A stretch of 64,000 nt of DNA from Prochlorococcus sp. AG-409-B05 (GCA_003216075.1 QCJK01000005.1:18332-82331); one strand, 5' to 3'. Numbered from the stretch's first letter, positions 35,667-44,485 are shown. Numbers and translations are program-made. Notes: generated by a model not told the origin, from the sequence alone.

Positions 35667-36057
35667 CCTCTAAAGAGGCCCTCACAGAAGAATTCTTGTC
35701 TTGCAAGTAATCCTCCAACAAAGACAAGCGAGCTTCAATCCTTTGCAAAACTTTTTGAAGAGATTCCTCATCTGAAATGTCTCTATCAACAAAAACTTCA
35801 TCTTGTTCAACGGAAACATCAACGGACATCACAGGATTGCCAAGGCCAGGGCTAACTTGATCTAAACGATCACGAACAGACTTAGCTGCAGCCTCTCCCT
35901 CTGATCGCAGCTCATTCAAAGGATCCTTTGAATGAGTAAAAGCTTCAACCACTTTGCTTGCTCCACCTTTCCTGGCTCTTTCTACCATTGCCAGACCTAC
36001 TGGCAAAACATCTTGCATCAAAGAAAAGCGCAGGCTATCAAACGAATCATCAGCCAT
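35656..36057 (-). CDS. 133-aa hypothetical protein upstream of PBP2
   Basis: The soluble, acidic protein is unrecognised. The N-terminal 45 residues (starting MADDSFDSLRFSLMQDVLPV and including GLAMVERARKGGASKVVEAF) look like two helices, then comes a hydrophilic linker and a C-terminal coiled-coil-like helix (ESLQKVLQRIEARLSLLEDY, about 99-118). It lies between a 219-aa unknown gene and the PBP2 gene in one minus-strand unit (17 nt and -11 nt spacing). Position suggests an envelope or cell-shape link, which is inference only. Confidence 0.65.
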   Translation of the reverse strand: MADDSFDSLRFSLMQDVLPVGLAMVERARKGGASKVVEAFTHSKDPLNELRSEGEAAAKSVRDRLDQVSPGLGNPVMSVDVSVEQDEVFVDRDISDEESLQKVLQRIEARLSLLEDYLQDKNSSVRASLEVDK

Positions 36058-36074
36058 AAGAGCCTAGAAAAATG

Positions 36075-36734
36075 CTATCTAATCCCAGTTTGATCTGAAG
36101 GCATCAAAAAAGATGAACAACTCAGATTTGACACACCCAAAGACCACCCACTAAAACCTGCCAAAAGAATAAGCACCACAAAAGGTCCCAAAGCTTTATG
36201 AGTAGTTTCCATCCCTATCCATTCTTTCCACGAACGCCAAAAGCGTTCACGAGCAAAACGCTTACGCTCTCGTGATTCAGCCTGAAAACGACGGCGAAAA
36301 GATTTCTCTACCCAACGTTCAAAGGCTTTTTTCTTAGTAACAGCCATTTTACGTTCAACCTCAAGCAATTGACCAGCATTGAGTTCCGGATGGAAAGTTC
36401 CTATCAACTCAAGGCTTTTAAGAAACATTTCGACAGCTGCATCTTTAATCGCGCGGTCATCCTCATCTAAAAAAGTCCAATCGACTTCGGGATAAAAGCG
36501 GGAACGATTAATCCTCAGCAAATCCTCACCAAGCTGACCAGGTTCACGCAACCATCGATCTGTATTGCTATCAAATCGACGCCAATAAAGAAAAGGATTG
36601 ATATAAATGGTTCGGCCTGCAATCTGAATGCTGTCTTGCTGAAGACGGCGTTGCAGCTGAAAATCCTGCTGAAGAGCTGCTGTCAAGGATGGTATACCAA
36701 ATTTCCCCAGGGTATCTAGCCCAACCCAATTCAA
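36075..36734 (-). CDS. 219-aa hypothetical membrane-tethered protein
   Basis: Unrecognised. The N-terminal part resembles a globular domain (WVGLDTLGKFGIPSLTAAL and YINPFLYWRRFDSNTDRWLR), followed by a long highly basic helix (about 140-175, FERWVEKSFRRRFQ and RERKRFARERFW) and one hydrophobic span near the C-terminus (about 184-202). This suggests a cytoplasmic domain held on the membrane by a C-terminal anchor. It is the first gene of the unit that ends with PBP2. The upstream region is the repeat-rich 36.9-37.3 kb zone. Confidence 0.65.
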   Translation of the reverse strand: MNWVGLDTLGKFGIPSLTAALQQDFQLQRRLQQDSIQIAGRTIYINPFLYWRRFDSNTDRWLREPGQLGEDLLRINRSRFYPEVDWTFLDEDDRAIKDAAVEMFLKSLELIGTFHPELNAGQLLEVERKMAVTKKKAFERWVEKSFRRRFQAESRERKRFARERFWRSWKEWIGMETTHKALGPFVVLILLAGFSGWSLGVSNLSCSSFLMPSDQTGIR

Positions 36735-36983
36735 CCAGCCCTAATATCCCAAGAAGTTGAAAAACCTAACTTAAAGCAATTAAACCACAATTCAACTCTA
36801 TTCTCAATCAGTAGAAAGATAAGGTTTATAAACAAAAAGAACACAAAAATCGCATCGATCAATTCCAAAAAAATCTGAACAAGTAAACCTAAATGGGATC
36901 AACAAATTCACAAGAGTTAAAACAATAAACTAGTCAATTCAGTATTGACCAAATTTTGAGCAGTCAAATTTATGTCATCCTTT

Positions 36984-37172
36984 ATTACCACTCAATAGTA
37001 CTTGTAAAAAAAATCAAGTGACTGACTGGGTTATTTGAATTAATTACAGCACGCTGAAGTGACGGTGATGTGTATCTCTAAACTGTTACGATTACATTAC
37101 CTAATTTTCACGTTGAAGTGCGTTTTCGAATGAATGACTGCGTTTTATCCTACTGGACTATTCCCTCGCAAT
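36984..37172. repeat. guaA-tail repeat copy A
   Basis: This degenerate copy of the guaA end region begins with ATTACCACTCAATAGT (36984-36999). It continues through GCTGAAGTGACGGTGATG (37053-37070) and a spacer that aligns with the spacer next to guaA (TATCTCTAAACTGTTACG against TATCTCTAAATTGTTGCT, then ATTTTCACGTTGAA in both). It ends at a second decayed tail, ATTCCCTCGCAAT (37160-37172). The 580-nt gap 36735-37314 otherwise holds no gene. Confidence 0.7.
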
Positions 37173-37314
37173 AAATCGATAAAAATATTTGAGTCTTAAA
37201 GACATTTCTACAGCATATTTTTCTCACATATAATTTTATTAACTTAAATAATTATCAACCCATTCTTCACAGAAAGTATCCTATTTTAATGACAAAAATG
37301 CTGAGGAATGTCAG

Positions 37315-37641
37315 ATGCGCAAAATCAATTTATTACCTCTCTTAAATATCTGCTTGTGCGGATGTTCTTCAATCGACAAAGAATGGATAAAAGAAAGTAT
37401 GCAAAAAAGTGTTGATAAATGCAATGGGAAAGTGACTAGCATTACTATGGTCAAAGAAGGAGCATTCAGCAATAAATTCAATGGATATGTTGCGATCAAA
37501 GTTCAGGGAAAAACATACTACCCTGACATCAATGCATTATCAGACGGAGAAACATCATTTTATAGATCAACAAAAGATGTGTGTCAGATGATAAAAATGG
37601 AAAATGAAGTAAATAATATACAGAGAAATCTTCGATGGTAA
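37315..37641 (+). CDS. Small predicted lipoprotein, unknown
   Basis: The 108-aa protein has a basic start, a short hydrophobic core and a lipobox (LCGC, lipidated Cys17). The mature part is polar: CNGKVTSITMVKEGAFSNKF, then FNGYVAIKVQGKTYYPDI, which resembles a small mixed beta fold, and a Cys-containing helix near the end. No family is recognised. It is the only gene between repeat copies A and B and reads opposite to guaA. Upstream frames with other ATGs are not in phase, so ATG 37315 is the start. Confidence 0.6.
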   Translation: MRKINLLPLLNICLCGCSSIDKEWIKESMQKSVDKCNGKVTSITMVKEGAFSNKFNGYVAIKVQGKTYYPDINALSDGETSFYRSTKDVCQMIKMENEVNNIQRNLRW

Positions 37642-37684
37642 TTTAAATAATTAATAAATTATCAATGGAATAATAATATTCCCG

Positions 37685-37904
37685 TTTCCCTCTCTCAATA
37701 GTTACTCGTTTAACAATACAGTTATAGACTTGATTTTTCTCACCTATCATAAAAGCTATAGTTAAGGTGACGTGACTTTTTAAGTGAGTGATTAATTGCG
37801 TTCTCTATGTGAGAACTATTCCCACTCAATAGTCCCAGATTTAAAAGTGCAGTGAGTGACTTAGGTTTTCACCTTCATTATAACGCGGTGAAGTGACGGT
37901 GAAG
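37685..37904. repeat. guaA-tail repeat copy B
   Basis: Contains a decayed tail (TTTCCCTCTCTCAATAGT, 37685-37702), then a segment (about 37767-37833) about 80 per cent alike to 39615-39678, ending in ATTCCCACTCAATAGT (37818-37833). That differs from the true guaA end (ATTCCCACTCAATCGT) at one base and in reverse reads as a relic Gly-Thr-Ile-Glu-Trp-Glu-stop. GCGGTGAAGTGACGGTGAAG follows at 37885-37904, ending 17 nt before the endonuclease stop. No gene lies in 37642-37920. Confidence 0.8.
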
Positions 37905-37920
37905 TAGATGGCAATTACCC

Positions 37921-39444
37921 CTAAACATCATTTCTGCAACTAGGGCATAACAAAGAAGAGTCTTTTTTAGTTCTTTTATTAATCATCTCTTCCCATTCAT
38001 GTGAATTATCATCAGGACACACCCACCAAACAATCGATTTACTTTGATTAGATATCTCTGCAGGTGTTCGCCCAACATTTTTTAATGGGTGCCACTGTTT
38101 GGCAATATGAGGTGATTTTGCTTCTAATGAGTTCTCATAAGTAACCCATTTTCCACTGCAATAAGGACACCCGCTACTCCTTCCCGTTCTATTGCAAATA
38201 CTTGCCTCCCATTCATGGGCAGCATTAGAAGAACACTGCCACCAGACTTTGTAATTACTTTGAGAAGCAAAATGTCGCGGAGTTAATGGATAATTCATTT
38301 CTGGATGCCATTCCTTCGCTACATCTGGGAACATTATTTCCAGTGAATTACTAGGATGAGGAGAAGGAAGAAGGTTTACATATTCACGAAATACTTTTTC
38401 TTGCAAAAATGTTGTGCGTTTTAAATAGTTCTGAATATCAAGCAAAAGAACTCTTTTCTCCAAGAAAAACATATTTTGGATTGCAATTAATAATCTATTC
38501 ACATCATCCTTCAAGACTTCCTCTCCATCCACGCAAATATCAATACTATCAAGTGGTTGCAGAGGTTTTTCTCTAAGTCTTATCAAATGAATACCTATTT
38601 CCTTGAGATACTTATTTTTCTGCAAATCCTCATATACTCTTTTCTGATGAAAATACTGCCCATCATATTCAATTCCAAGATTGATATCAGGTAAAAAAAT
38701 ATCAATCTCCTTACCATCTATTTGATGCCTAGATTTTACGCTCTTAAATATCGCTTCTAATTCTGATAGAAAGCGCATCTCTGGCACTGAAGACTGCTGA
38801 GAGCAATGAGGGCAACCTGAGGAACTTCCTGTTCTACTTCCAACTGCAACCAACCAAACATGTTGACTAAATCTTTGACATTGCCACCATACTTTTTTTT
38901 GACTCTTGTTAGTTAAATCATTTGGAGTTAAATCACCATTTTTAATGGGATGCCATTCCTTTGCAATTTCAGGTGAAAGAGTTGCTAAGGAGTTTTCAGG
39001 AGCGACTCTTTTGCCAGCACAATATGGACAACCTCTACCTTTTCCATTCCCTTCTGTTCTAGAAGCAATCTGTGCTTCCCATTCATGGGCATCACTAACA
39101 GAACACTGCCACCAAACTTTCTTTCTATTTCCAAGAGTGACGTCATAAGGCGTGAGTTTTCCATTCTTGGTTGGATGCCATTCCTTCGCGATTGCAGGTG
39201 AAAGAGTTGCTAAACAATTGTCATCACAAACTTTCTTGCCAGCACAATATGGACAACCTCTACCTTTTCCATTCCCTTCTGTTCTAGAAGCAATCTGTGC
39301 TTCCCATTCATGGGCATTACTAACAGAGCACTGCCACCAAACCTTTTCACTACTCTTATTAGCAACATCAGAGGGAGTCAGGTTGCCATTTTTAGTCTTA
39401 TGCCATTGAGCAGCAATATTGGGTGAAAATTCCGCCAAGGACAT
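37921..39444 (-). CDS. Zinc-ribbon-repeat endonuclease, Vsr/EDxHD homing-nuclease-like
   Basis: The 507-aa protein has three N-terminal zinc-ribbon repeats (about 1-76, 77-151, 152-219), a nuclease core (about 222-310), a linker, and two more ribbons (about 370-437 and 438-507). Each ribbon reads S-P-x-I-A-x-x-W-H ... W-W-x-C ... H-x-W ... C-P-x-C, the probable zinc-ribbon type also seen in phage and mobile nucleases. The core has a helix with Glu (SVPEMRFLSELE), then EIDIFLPDINLGIEYDGQYFH, a PD-(D/E)XK/Vsr-like strand pair like the EDxHD homing nucleases. Ribbons 1 and 2 are nearly identical in DNA. It lies directly downstream of guaA between repeats B and C, in the same direction. Confidence 0.8.
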   Translation of the reverse strand: MSLAEFSPNIAAQWHKTKNGNLTPSDVANKSSEKVWWQCSVSNAHEWEAQIASRTEGNGKGRGCPYCAGKKVCDDNCLATLSPAIAKEWHPTKNGKLTPYDVTLGNRKKVWWQCSVSDAHEWEAQIASRTEGNGKGRGCPYCAGKRVAPENSLATLSPEIAKEWHPIKNGDLTPNDLTNKSQKKVWWQCQRFSQHVWLVAVGSRTGSSSGCPHCSQQSSVPEMRFLSELEAIFKSVKSRHQIDGKEIDIFLPDINLGIEYDGQYFHQKRVYEDLQKNKYLKEIGIHLIRLREKPLQPLDSIDICVDGEEVLKDDVNRLLIAIQNMFFLEKRVLLLDIQNYLKRTTFLQEKVFREYVNLLPSPHPSNSLEIMFPDVAKEWHPEMNYPLTPRHFASQSNYKVWWQCSSNAAHEWEASICNRTGRSSGCPYCSGKWVTYENSLEAKSPHIAKQWHPLKNVGRTPAEISNQSKSIVWWVCPDDNSHEWEEMINKRTKKDSSLLCPSCRNDV

Positions 39445-39540
39445 TTATAAATCCACCAAAACGGATATCTTTTTCACAATAACGGAGGTGTAGAGAAAAC
39501 CTCTTTCTACGATTTCTCCTAAGAGAAGGTGACAAAGTGT

Positions 39541-39678
39541 CACGGTGAAGTTGCGGTGAAGTCATATCTCTAAATTGTTGCTATTACGTCACCTGATTTT
39601 CACGTTGAACTCACGGTGAAGTGTCTTTTTGAGTGTCTGATTACGTTCTCTATATGTTACTTATTCCCACTCAATCGT
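39541..39678. repeat. guaA-tail repeat copy C (guaA end and downstream spacer)
   Basis: The probable parent copy. It runs from CACGGTGAAGTTGCGGTGAAG (39541-39561) through TATCTCTAAATTGTTGC and ATTTTCACGTTGAACTCACGG to the last codons of guaA (ATTCCCACTCAATCGT, 39663-39678). Copies A and B align with different parts of it. The motif GGTGAAGT recurs every 11-12 nt, giving an iteron-like look. Positions 39445-39540 upstream of the endonuclease hold no gene. Confidence 0.75.
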
Positions 39679-41247
39679 GCCAGGAGGCTTACTCGTAATA
39701 TCATAAACAACTCGATTAACTCCCTTAACCTCATTAACAATTCGATTGGAAATTCTTTGAAGAATCTCATAAGGGATATGTGACCAATCAGCTGTCATTC
39801 CATCCTCACTAGAGACGCAACGCAAAACAATGGGCCATGCATATGTTCTCTGATCACCCATTACACCGACAGAACAAACGGGTAACAAAACTGCAAAAGC
39901 TTGCCAAATAGAATGGTATAAGCCTGCCTTGCTAATTTCCTCACGCACAATCAAATCAGCATCACGCAAACAATTTAATTTTTGATTAGTTACCTCTCCA
40001 AGAATACGAATAGCTAATCCAGGGCCAGGAAAAGGATGTCTGCTAACGATTTCTTCAGGCAAGCCCAAAGATCTTCCAACCTTTCTGACCTCATCCTTAA
40101 ATAAGCGTCTTAAAGGCTCTACTAACTTAAATTGAAGGTCCTTTGGCAGTCCTCCAACATTGTGGTGACTTTTGATTTTAACTGCAACGCGTTCACCAGT
40201 CTTTGAGTCTATATTTGTTCCCGCACTTTCAATGACATCTGGATATAGAGTGCCCTGAGCAAGATAATCAAATGGACCCAAACGTGCACTTTCTTCTTCA
40301 AAAACTCTGATAAATTCAGTGCCAATAATTTTCCTTTTTTGTTCCGGGTCAGTAATACCTTTTAATTTAGAAATGAATCTTTCACGTGCATTTATATACT
40401 CAACATGAATATGAAATTTTTGATGAAAAAAATTCATCAGAAACTCTGGCTCTCCTTTTCTCATAAAACCTTGATCAATAAACATGCATGTCAATTGATT
40501 CCCAATTGCCTTTTGTAATAAAAAAGCAAGAGTTGATGAGTCAACACCACCTGACAACGCAAGCAATACCTTTTTTTTACCTACTTTTAACCGAACTTGT
40601 TTGATGGCTTCATCAATAAAAACCGTAGTAGTCCAATCTGGTTCACAGCCACAAATATTATAAACAAAATTTCTGATCATTATCATTCCATGCTTCGAAT
40701 GAACAACCTCTGGGTGAAATTGAACCCCATAAAATCTTCGATCATGTGAAGCTATTGCTGCTTCAAAAGTGTTATCAGTATGAGCTAAGCGTACAAAACC
40801 AAAAGGAAGAGATTTGACCGCATCCCCATGACTCATCCACATAGTTGATCCATCCTCAACATTTGTTAGCAATGCAGTCGGATCATCCAAATGTAATGGG
40901 GCTTGGCCATATTCAGCCTTTCCAGAAGCAACCTCAACACACCCCCCCAATTGATGGACCATGAGCTGCATGCCATAACAAACTCCAAGAACAGGAATGC
41001 CTAAATTCCAAATCTCCTTATCACAGATAGGGGCTCCATCGGCATATACCGAACTAGGACCTCCACTAAGAATGATCCCTTTAGGCGAGATTGACCGCAA
41101 TTCTTCAGCTGAAGTGGTGTAACTCATTACCAAGGAATAAACCTCTGTTTCTCTTATTCGACGGGCGATCAACTCGGAATACTGCGATCCAAAATCAAGA
41201 ATGACAATGGCTGGTTTCCGTGGAGCATCGAACTGTGAGTCACTCAT
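39661..41247 (-). CDS. guaA: GMP synthase (glutamine-hydrolysing)
   Basis: The 528-aa enzyme makes GMP from XMP with ATP and glutamine. The start is placed at ATG 41247 ([20 protein letters not shown]); the frame is open 26 codons further up but that part is not conserved. The glutaminase domain has the catalytic Cys90 in GVCYGMQL and the His-Glu in GVQFHPEV. The ATP-PP loop is [14 protein letters not shown]. The C-terminal dimerisation domain ends in KPPGTIEWE. The 3' end is the parent of several degenerate copies to the left. cbiD ends 62 nt upstream on the same strand, so the pair may be co-transcribed. Confidence 0.97.
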   Translation of the reverse strand: MSDSQFDAPRKPAIVILDFGSQYSELIARRIRETEVYSLVMSYTTSAEELRSISPKGIILSGGPSSVYADGAPICDKEIWNLGIPVLGVCYGMQLMVHQLGGCVEVASGKAEYGQAPLHLDDPTALLTNVEDGSTMWMSHGDAVKSLPFGFVRLAHTDNTFEAAIASHDRRFYGVQFHPEVVHSKHGMIMIRNFVYNICGCEPDWTTTVFIDEAIKQVRLKVGKKKVLLALSGGVDSSTLAFLLQKAIGNQLTCMFIDQGFMRKGEPEFLMNFFHQKFHIHVEYINARERFISKLKGITDPEQKRKIIGTEFIRVFEEESARLGPFDYLAQGTLYPDVIESAGTNIDSKTGERVAVKIKSHHNVGGLPKDLQFKLVEPLRRLFKDEVRKVGRSLGLPEEIVSRHPFPGPGLAIRILGEVTNQKLNCLRDADLIVREEISKAGLYHSIWQAFAVLLPVCSVGVMGDQRTYAWPIVLRCVSSEDGMTADWSHIPYEILQRISNRIVNEVKGVNRVVYDITSKPPGTIEWE

Positions 41248-41308
41248 ATGTCTAAAAAAACTTGTGCGAAGACATCTCAGAACATTCAGAGTAGATAAAA
41301 ATTGATAA

Positions 41309-42493
41309 TTAGTCCTCCAAAGCAATTCCTAAAGCATCGACCTGTCGCAAACCGATTGGACCTGCCCATCGCAAACTGCGCTGACGATCAAAGAAAACAG
41401 CACCGATCTTCATGGGCCAATTTCCATATCGTTGAATATAAGATTGACTACGTGTTTCAACAGTGGCAGCAATTTTAAACCATAAGCTCCTAGCAATTTC
41501 TGGATGCTTAGCATCCAAAACAATAAAGGCTTCCTCAACAGATTTTGCCTTAGAGATGGCTTGAATCAAACTAATAGGCAATCCTTCGTTTACCGCAAGT
41601 GCTGCCAATATCTCCATTCGGCCATCGGCTAAATGATGATGAGTATGAAATATGCCACCAGCAAGTTTAACTAATTTCCCGTGATATCCAAAAACAAGCA
41701 ACTCTTGAACACCCTTCTCAGCAGCTGCTACCAAAACAGGCCCCAACCAATTTCCCGTTTTCAACAATGATTTCGCTGGAACTCCTCTTTTACGAGCTAA
41801 TTCGAAACCATTTTCACCTAAAACTACAGTTAATCGGCCGGAGAAGCTGGAATCTGAACAATAAATATCCAACTCTTCCAAAACTTCGTTCAACTTCTCA
41901 GGCGAAGCACTAATCTGAGCCTCTGCTGTCGTTCCAATCAAAGCCAATCCATCAACCACACCAAATGCCTGATTAGAAGTTCTACACGCCAATTCCTTCC
42001 CTCTTGGAAAGATTATTTCCAACTTCAAAATGCAATGGGTTGGAACTAATTTACGAAGATTAATTTCTAACAACTCACGAGCAAAAGCTGAAATACAAAG
42101 TTCATCAGTTCCCTCAAATTTACCCACTCCATGACCTGGTACCAACTGCAGCCAATCAACAGAGCGATCAATATCAACTGACTCAGATCTTTGTACCTGC
42201 TCTAGACATTGAACAAATGTCCATATTTCCATCCCTCGAGTTAGGTCAAGTCCCAATCCAGAATCGCAATGACTAATACCTATCGCTTGCTTCCCTCCAT
42301 CCATTAAGACAACAGAACTAACAGGCACCAACAAGGATTTATCTTGGTCAGACAGTTCAATCAATTGTTGATCAAAAAAAGGCCGACCTAATAATGCTTC
42401 TAAAGCAGCACGGGCAGCAGCAGCAACCCATACAGGCAAAGTCAAGCCTTTTCTTGGGGTGTCCAAAGAGTCTCTAATAAAACGATCTGACAA
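41309..42493 (-). CDS. cbiD: Cobalt-precorrin-5B C1-methyltransferase CbiD
   Basis: The 394-aa enzyme of anaerobic cobalamin (pseudocobalamin in picocyanobacteria) synthesis methylates C1 during ring contraction. CbiD-type features are [20 protein letters not shown] (about 16-35), [12 protein letters not shown] (about 80-91), [12 protein letters not shown] (about 117-128) and [20 protein letters not shown] (about 274-293). It starts 38 nt from the divergent aminotransferase gene, leaving almost no room for two promoters. Cyanobacteria need this pathway for B12-dependent methionine synthase and ribonucleotide reductase. Confidence 0.93.
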   Translation of the reverse strand: MSDRFIRDSLDTPRKGLTLPVWVAAAARAALEALLGRPFFDQQLIELSDQDKSLLVPVSSVVLMDGGKQAIGISHCDSGLGLDLTRGMEIWTFVQCLEQVQRSESVDIDRSVDWLQLVPGHGVGKFEGTDELCISAFARELLEINLRKLVPTHCILKLEIIFPRGKELACRTSNQAFGVVDGLALIGTTAEAQISASPEKLNEVLEELDIYCSDSSFSGRLTVVLGENGFELARKRGVPAKSLLKTGNWLGPVLVAAAEKGVQELLVFGYHGKLVKLAGGIFHTHHHLADGRMEILAALAVNEGLPISLIQAISKAKSVEEAFIVLDAKHPEIARSLWFKIAATVETRSQSYIQRYGNWPMKIGAVFFDRQRSLRWAGPIGLRQVDALGIALED

Positions 42494-42531
42494 GATAGTT
42501 TCTAAGATGATTGATGTTGTAAACCGCGGCC

Positions 42532-43686
42532 ATGCAGGAAAAACTTACCCTGATGATCCCGGGCCCAACGCCTGTACCAGAAAAAGTGCTCAAAGCACTT
42601 GGAAAGCACCCTATCGGACATCGCAGTGGCGAATTTCAAGCATTAGTCGAAAAAACCACGAGCCAATTGAAATGGTTGCATCAAACAACAAATGATGTTC
42701 TAACGATCACGGGAAGCGGTACAGCCGCAATGGAAGCCGGAATCATCAACACTCTTAGTCGAGGAGACAAGGTTATTTGCGGAGAAAATGGGAAATTTGG
42801 TGAAAGATGGACCAAAGTTGCCAAAGCTTATGGTTTAAATGTTGAAGTCATAAAATCACCATGGGGCAAACCACTCAATCCAGAAAGCTTTAAACAAATA
42901 CTTGAATCAGACAAAAATAAAGATATTCGTGCAGTAATCATGACTCACTCAGAAACATCTACAGGAGTACTAAACAACTTACAAGCAATTACTCAACACG
43001 TAAAAGAACATGGCAATGCATTAACCATTGCTGATTGTGTAACTAGTCTAGGTGCATGCAATGTTCCCATGGATGAATGGGGGATAGATGTTATCGCTTC
43101 AGGCTCTCAAAAGGGATACATGATTCCGCCTGGTTTGAGTTTTCTTGCAATGAGTGAACGTGCATGGGACGCACAACAAAAATCGGATTTACCCAAGTTT
43201 TATTTAGATCTAGAGTCTTATCGCAAAACAGCTGCAAAAAATAGCAATCCTTTCACACCAGCAGTGAATCTATATTTTGCTCTAGAAGAAGCATTAAACA
43301 TGATGCAAGAAGAAGGACTCTCGTCGATTTTTAAGCGTCATACCCGCCATCGAGATGCCGCCCAAGCAGGAATGAAAGCAATAGGACTACAACTCTTCGC
43401 TGAAGAAGGGCATGGAAGTCCTGCTATTACAGCTGTCGCCCCTCAAAATATTGATGCCGAAGAATTACGCAAAGCTGTTAAAGAAAAATTTGATATCCTT
43501 CTTGCTGGCGGACAAGATCACTTAAAAGGCAAAGTATTTCGCATTGGTCATCTAGGGTTTGTAAATGATCGTGATGTTCTAGCTGCAGTAGCAGCAATTG
43601 AATCTACCCTTAGTTATTTAAAACTCAATAATTCTGTACTTGGATCTGGAGTTGCTGCTGCATCAAAGGTATTAAATGGATTTTGA
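42532..43686 (+). CDS. Alanine-glyoxylate / serine-pyruvate aminotransferase (class V)
   Basis: The 384-aa fold type I PLP enzyme opens LTLMIPGPTPVPEKVLKAL (about residues 5-23). It contains ADCVTSLGACNVPMDEWGIDV (about 164-184) with the cofactor Asp, and the PLP lysine in ASGSQKGYMIPPG (about 187-199). It is the photorespiratory type of aminotransferase (glyoxylate to glycine); older cyanobacterial annotations call it soluble hydrogenase small subunit because of an early misnaming. It is followed after 26 nt by tRNA-Gly. The start overlaps a possible extended frame; ATG 42532 fits the family. Confidence 0.92.
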   Translation: MQEKLTLMIPGPTPVPEKVLKALGKHPIGHRSGEFQALVEKTTSQLKWLHQTTNDVLTITGSGTAAMEAGIINTLSRGDKVICGENGKFGERWTKVAKAYGLNVEVIKSPWGKPLNPESFKQILESDKNKDIRAVIMTHSETSTGVLNNLQAITQHVKEHGNALTIADCVTSLGACNVPMDEWGIDVIASGSQKGYMIPPGLSFLAMSERAWDAQQKSDLPKFYLDLESYRKTAAKNSNPFTPAVNLYFALEEALNMMQEEGLSSIFKRHTRHRDAAQAGMKAIGLQLFAEEGHGSPAITAVAPQNIDAEELRKAVKEKFDILLAGGQDHLKGKVFRIGHLGFVNDRDVLAAVAAIESTLSYLKLNNSVLGSGVAAASKVLNGF

Positions 43687-43691
43687 TTTAA

Positions 43692-43697
43692 TATAAT
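43692..43697 (+). promoter_or_regulatory. -10 box of tRNA-Gly
   Basis: TATAAT sits 16 nt before the first base of the tRNA, inside the short gap after the aminotransferase stop. It matches the bacterial -10 consensus exactly; no clear -35 box is seen, as is usual for this lineage. Confidence 0.5.
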
Positions 43698-43712
43698 ATT
43701 GCCAAAATTTTT

Positions 43713-43784
43713 GCGGGTGTAATTCAGTGGTAGAATGTCAGCTTCCCAAGCTGAACGTCGCCGGTTCAAATCCGGTCACCCGCT
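43713..43784 (+). tRNA. tRNA-Gly, anticodon CCC
   Basis: A 72-nt cloverleaf. The acceptor strands GCGGGTG (43713-43719) and CACCCGC (43777-43783) pair fully, with discriminator T at 43784. The anticodon stem-loop TCAGC-TTCCCAA-GCTGA carries CCC. The T-arm CCGG-TTCAAAT-CCGG is canonical. CCA is not encoded. It decodes the GGG glycine codon, rarely used in an AT-rich genome. Confidence 0.95.
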
Positions 43785-43854
43785 TATATTCAAGAAAAGC
43801 TATCATGCGGAATCCAAACAATTAATTGATATTTATACAAACACAATCAATTGA

Positions 43855-44046
43855 TTAAACCCTTGGTTTTATTAACTGCAAAACCTGAGGCCCCACACTA
43901 CTAGCTCGTCGCTCTTGATCTAACGCTTTCAAAATCAAAGTGGCCGCAGCTTGAAGATCACCTGCTTCAGCTTGTGCGCATGCAGAATCAAAATAATTAC
44001 CAGCAGCTTTAGTATAAGCTTCGCTTTTGTCGCGCGAAGAATTCAT
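43855..44046 (-). CDS. 63-aa small hypothetical protein
   Basis: The start is placed at ATG 44046 (MNSSRDKSEAYTKAAGNYFD); the longer frame up to 44079 has a less natural lead. The product is a soluble Ala-rich helical hairpin, with a second helix AEAGDLQAAATLILKALDQE and a basic end (SSVGPQVLQLIKPRV). The helix-turn-helix repeat shape resembles a single TPR-like unit. Function unknown. It lies 70 nt from tRNA-Gly, converging on it. Confidence 0.55.
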   Translation of the reverse strand: MNSSRDKSEAYTKAAGNYFDSACAQAEAGDLQAAATLILKALDQERRASSVGPQVLQLIKPRV

Positions 44047-44485
44047 TATGGTTTGGGATCTCAAAAAAGTAGATGTCAAAACTGACTAGATAAAGCCCTT
44101 TTTTCAATTTTACTGGAAGGATGTATCAGCTGTCGACTAAGAGGGATCTTCAGCATAATTTTTACACATAAAAAATTTTAAAAACCCAATAATTTTACTA
44201 ACAAAGAGCCTTGAATTCCAGTTTCTTCAGGAGTACCCGCCAAATCAGCGATTTGTGCTCACAAGAACGTAAATCGTCATTGATCACCATCAGTTTCAAC
44301 AACAGCCAAAGAAAATTCCAATTACTTTAAATAATGCCCAACTTCGTACAAGGCCAGCCAGTTAGATACAGCCTGCTCCAAAAAGAATCTTGAACAAAAT
44401 TAACCTCAAAGACTTCAGGCAAATGAAATAATCGACAAAACTAATTCTGACTCATTTTTGATATGTTTTTGTACCCCAAAAACAA
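44047..44485. other. 439-nt intergenic region
   Basis: No supported gene, tRNA or repeat. A 30-codon minus-strand frame (44198-44290) is too weak to call, and AAATCAGCGATTT near 44242 forms only a tiny dyad. The stretch may be a decayed gene: base composition is less AT-rich than typical gaps here, but no remnant protein is recognisable. Confidence 0.4.

Noticed and set aside
38906..39409. Two similar plus-strand ORFs (80 and 85 aa) with repeated sequence
   Set aside because: They resemble each other only because they are antisense to the duplicated zinc ribbons of the nuclease gene.
36900..39700. CRISPR array as an explanation of the repeats
   Set aside because: Repeat units are few, unequal, diverged and not regularly spaced, and no cas genes are near.
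44198..44290. 30-codon minus-strand ORF
   Set aside because: No support beyond an open frame; could be a remnant, but no parent is recognised.
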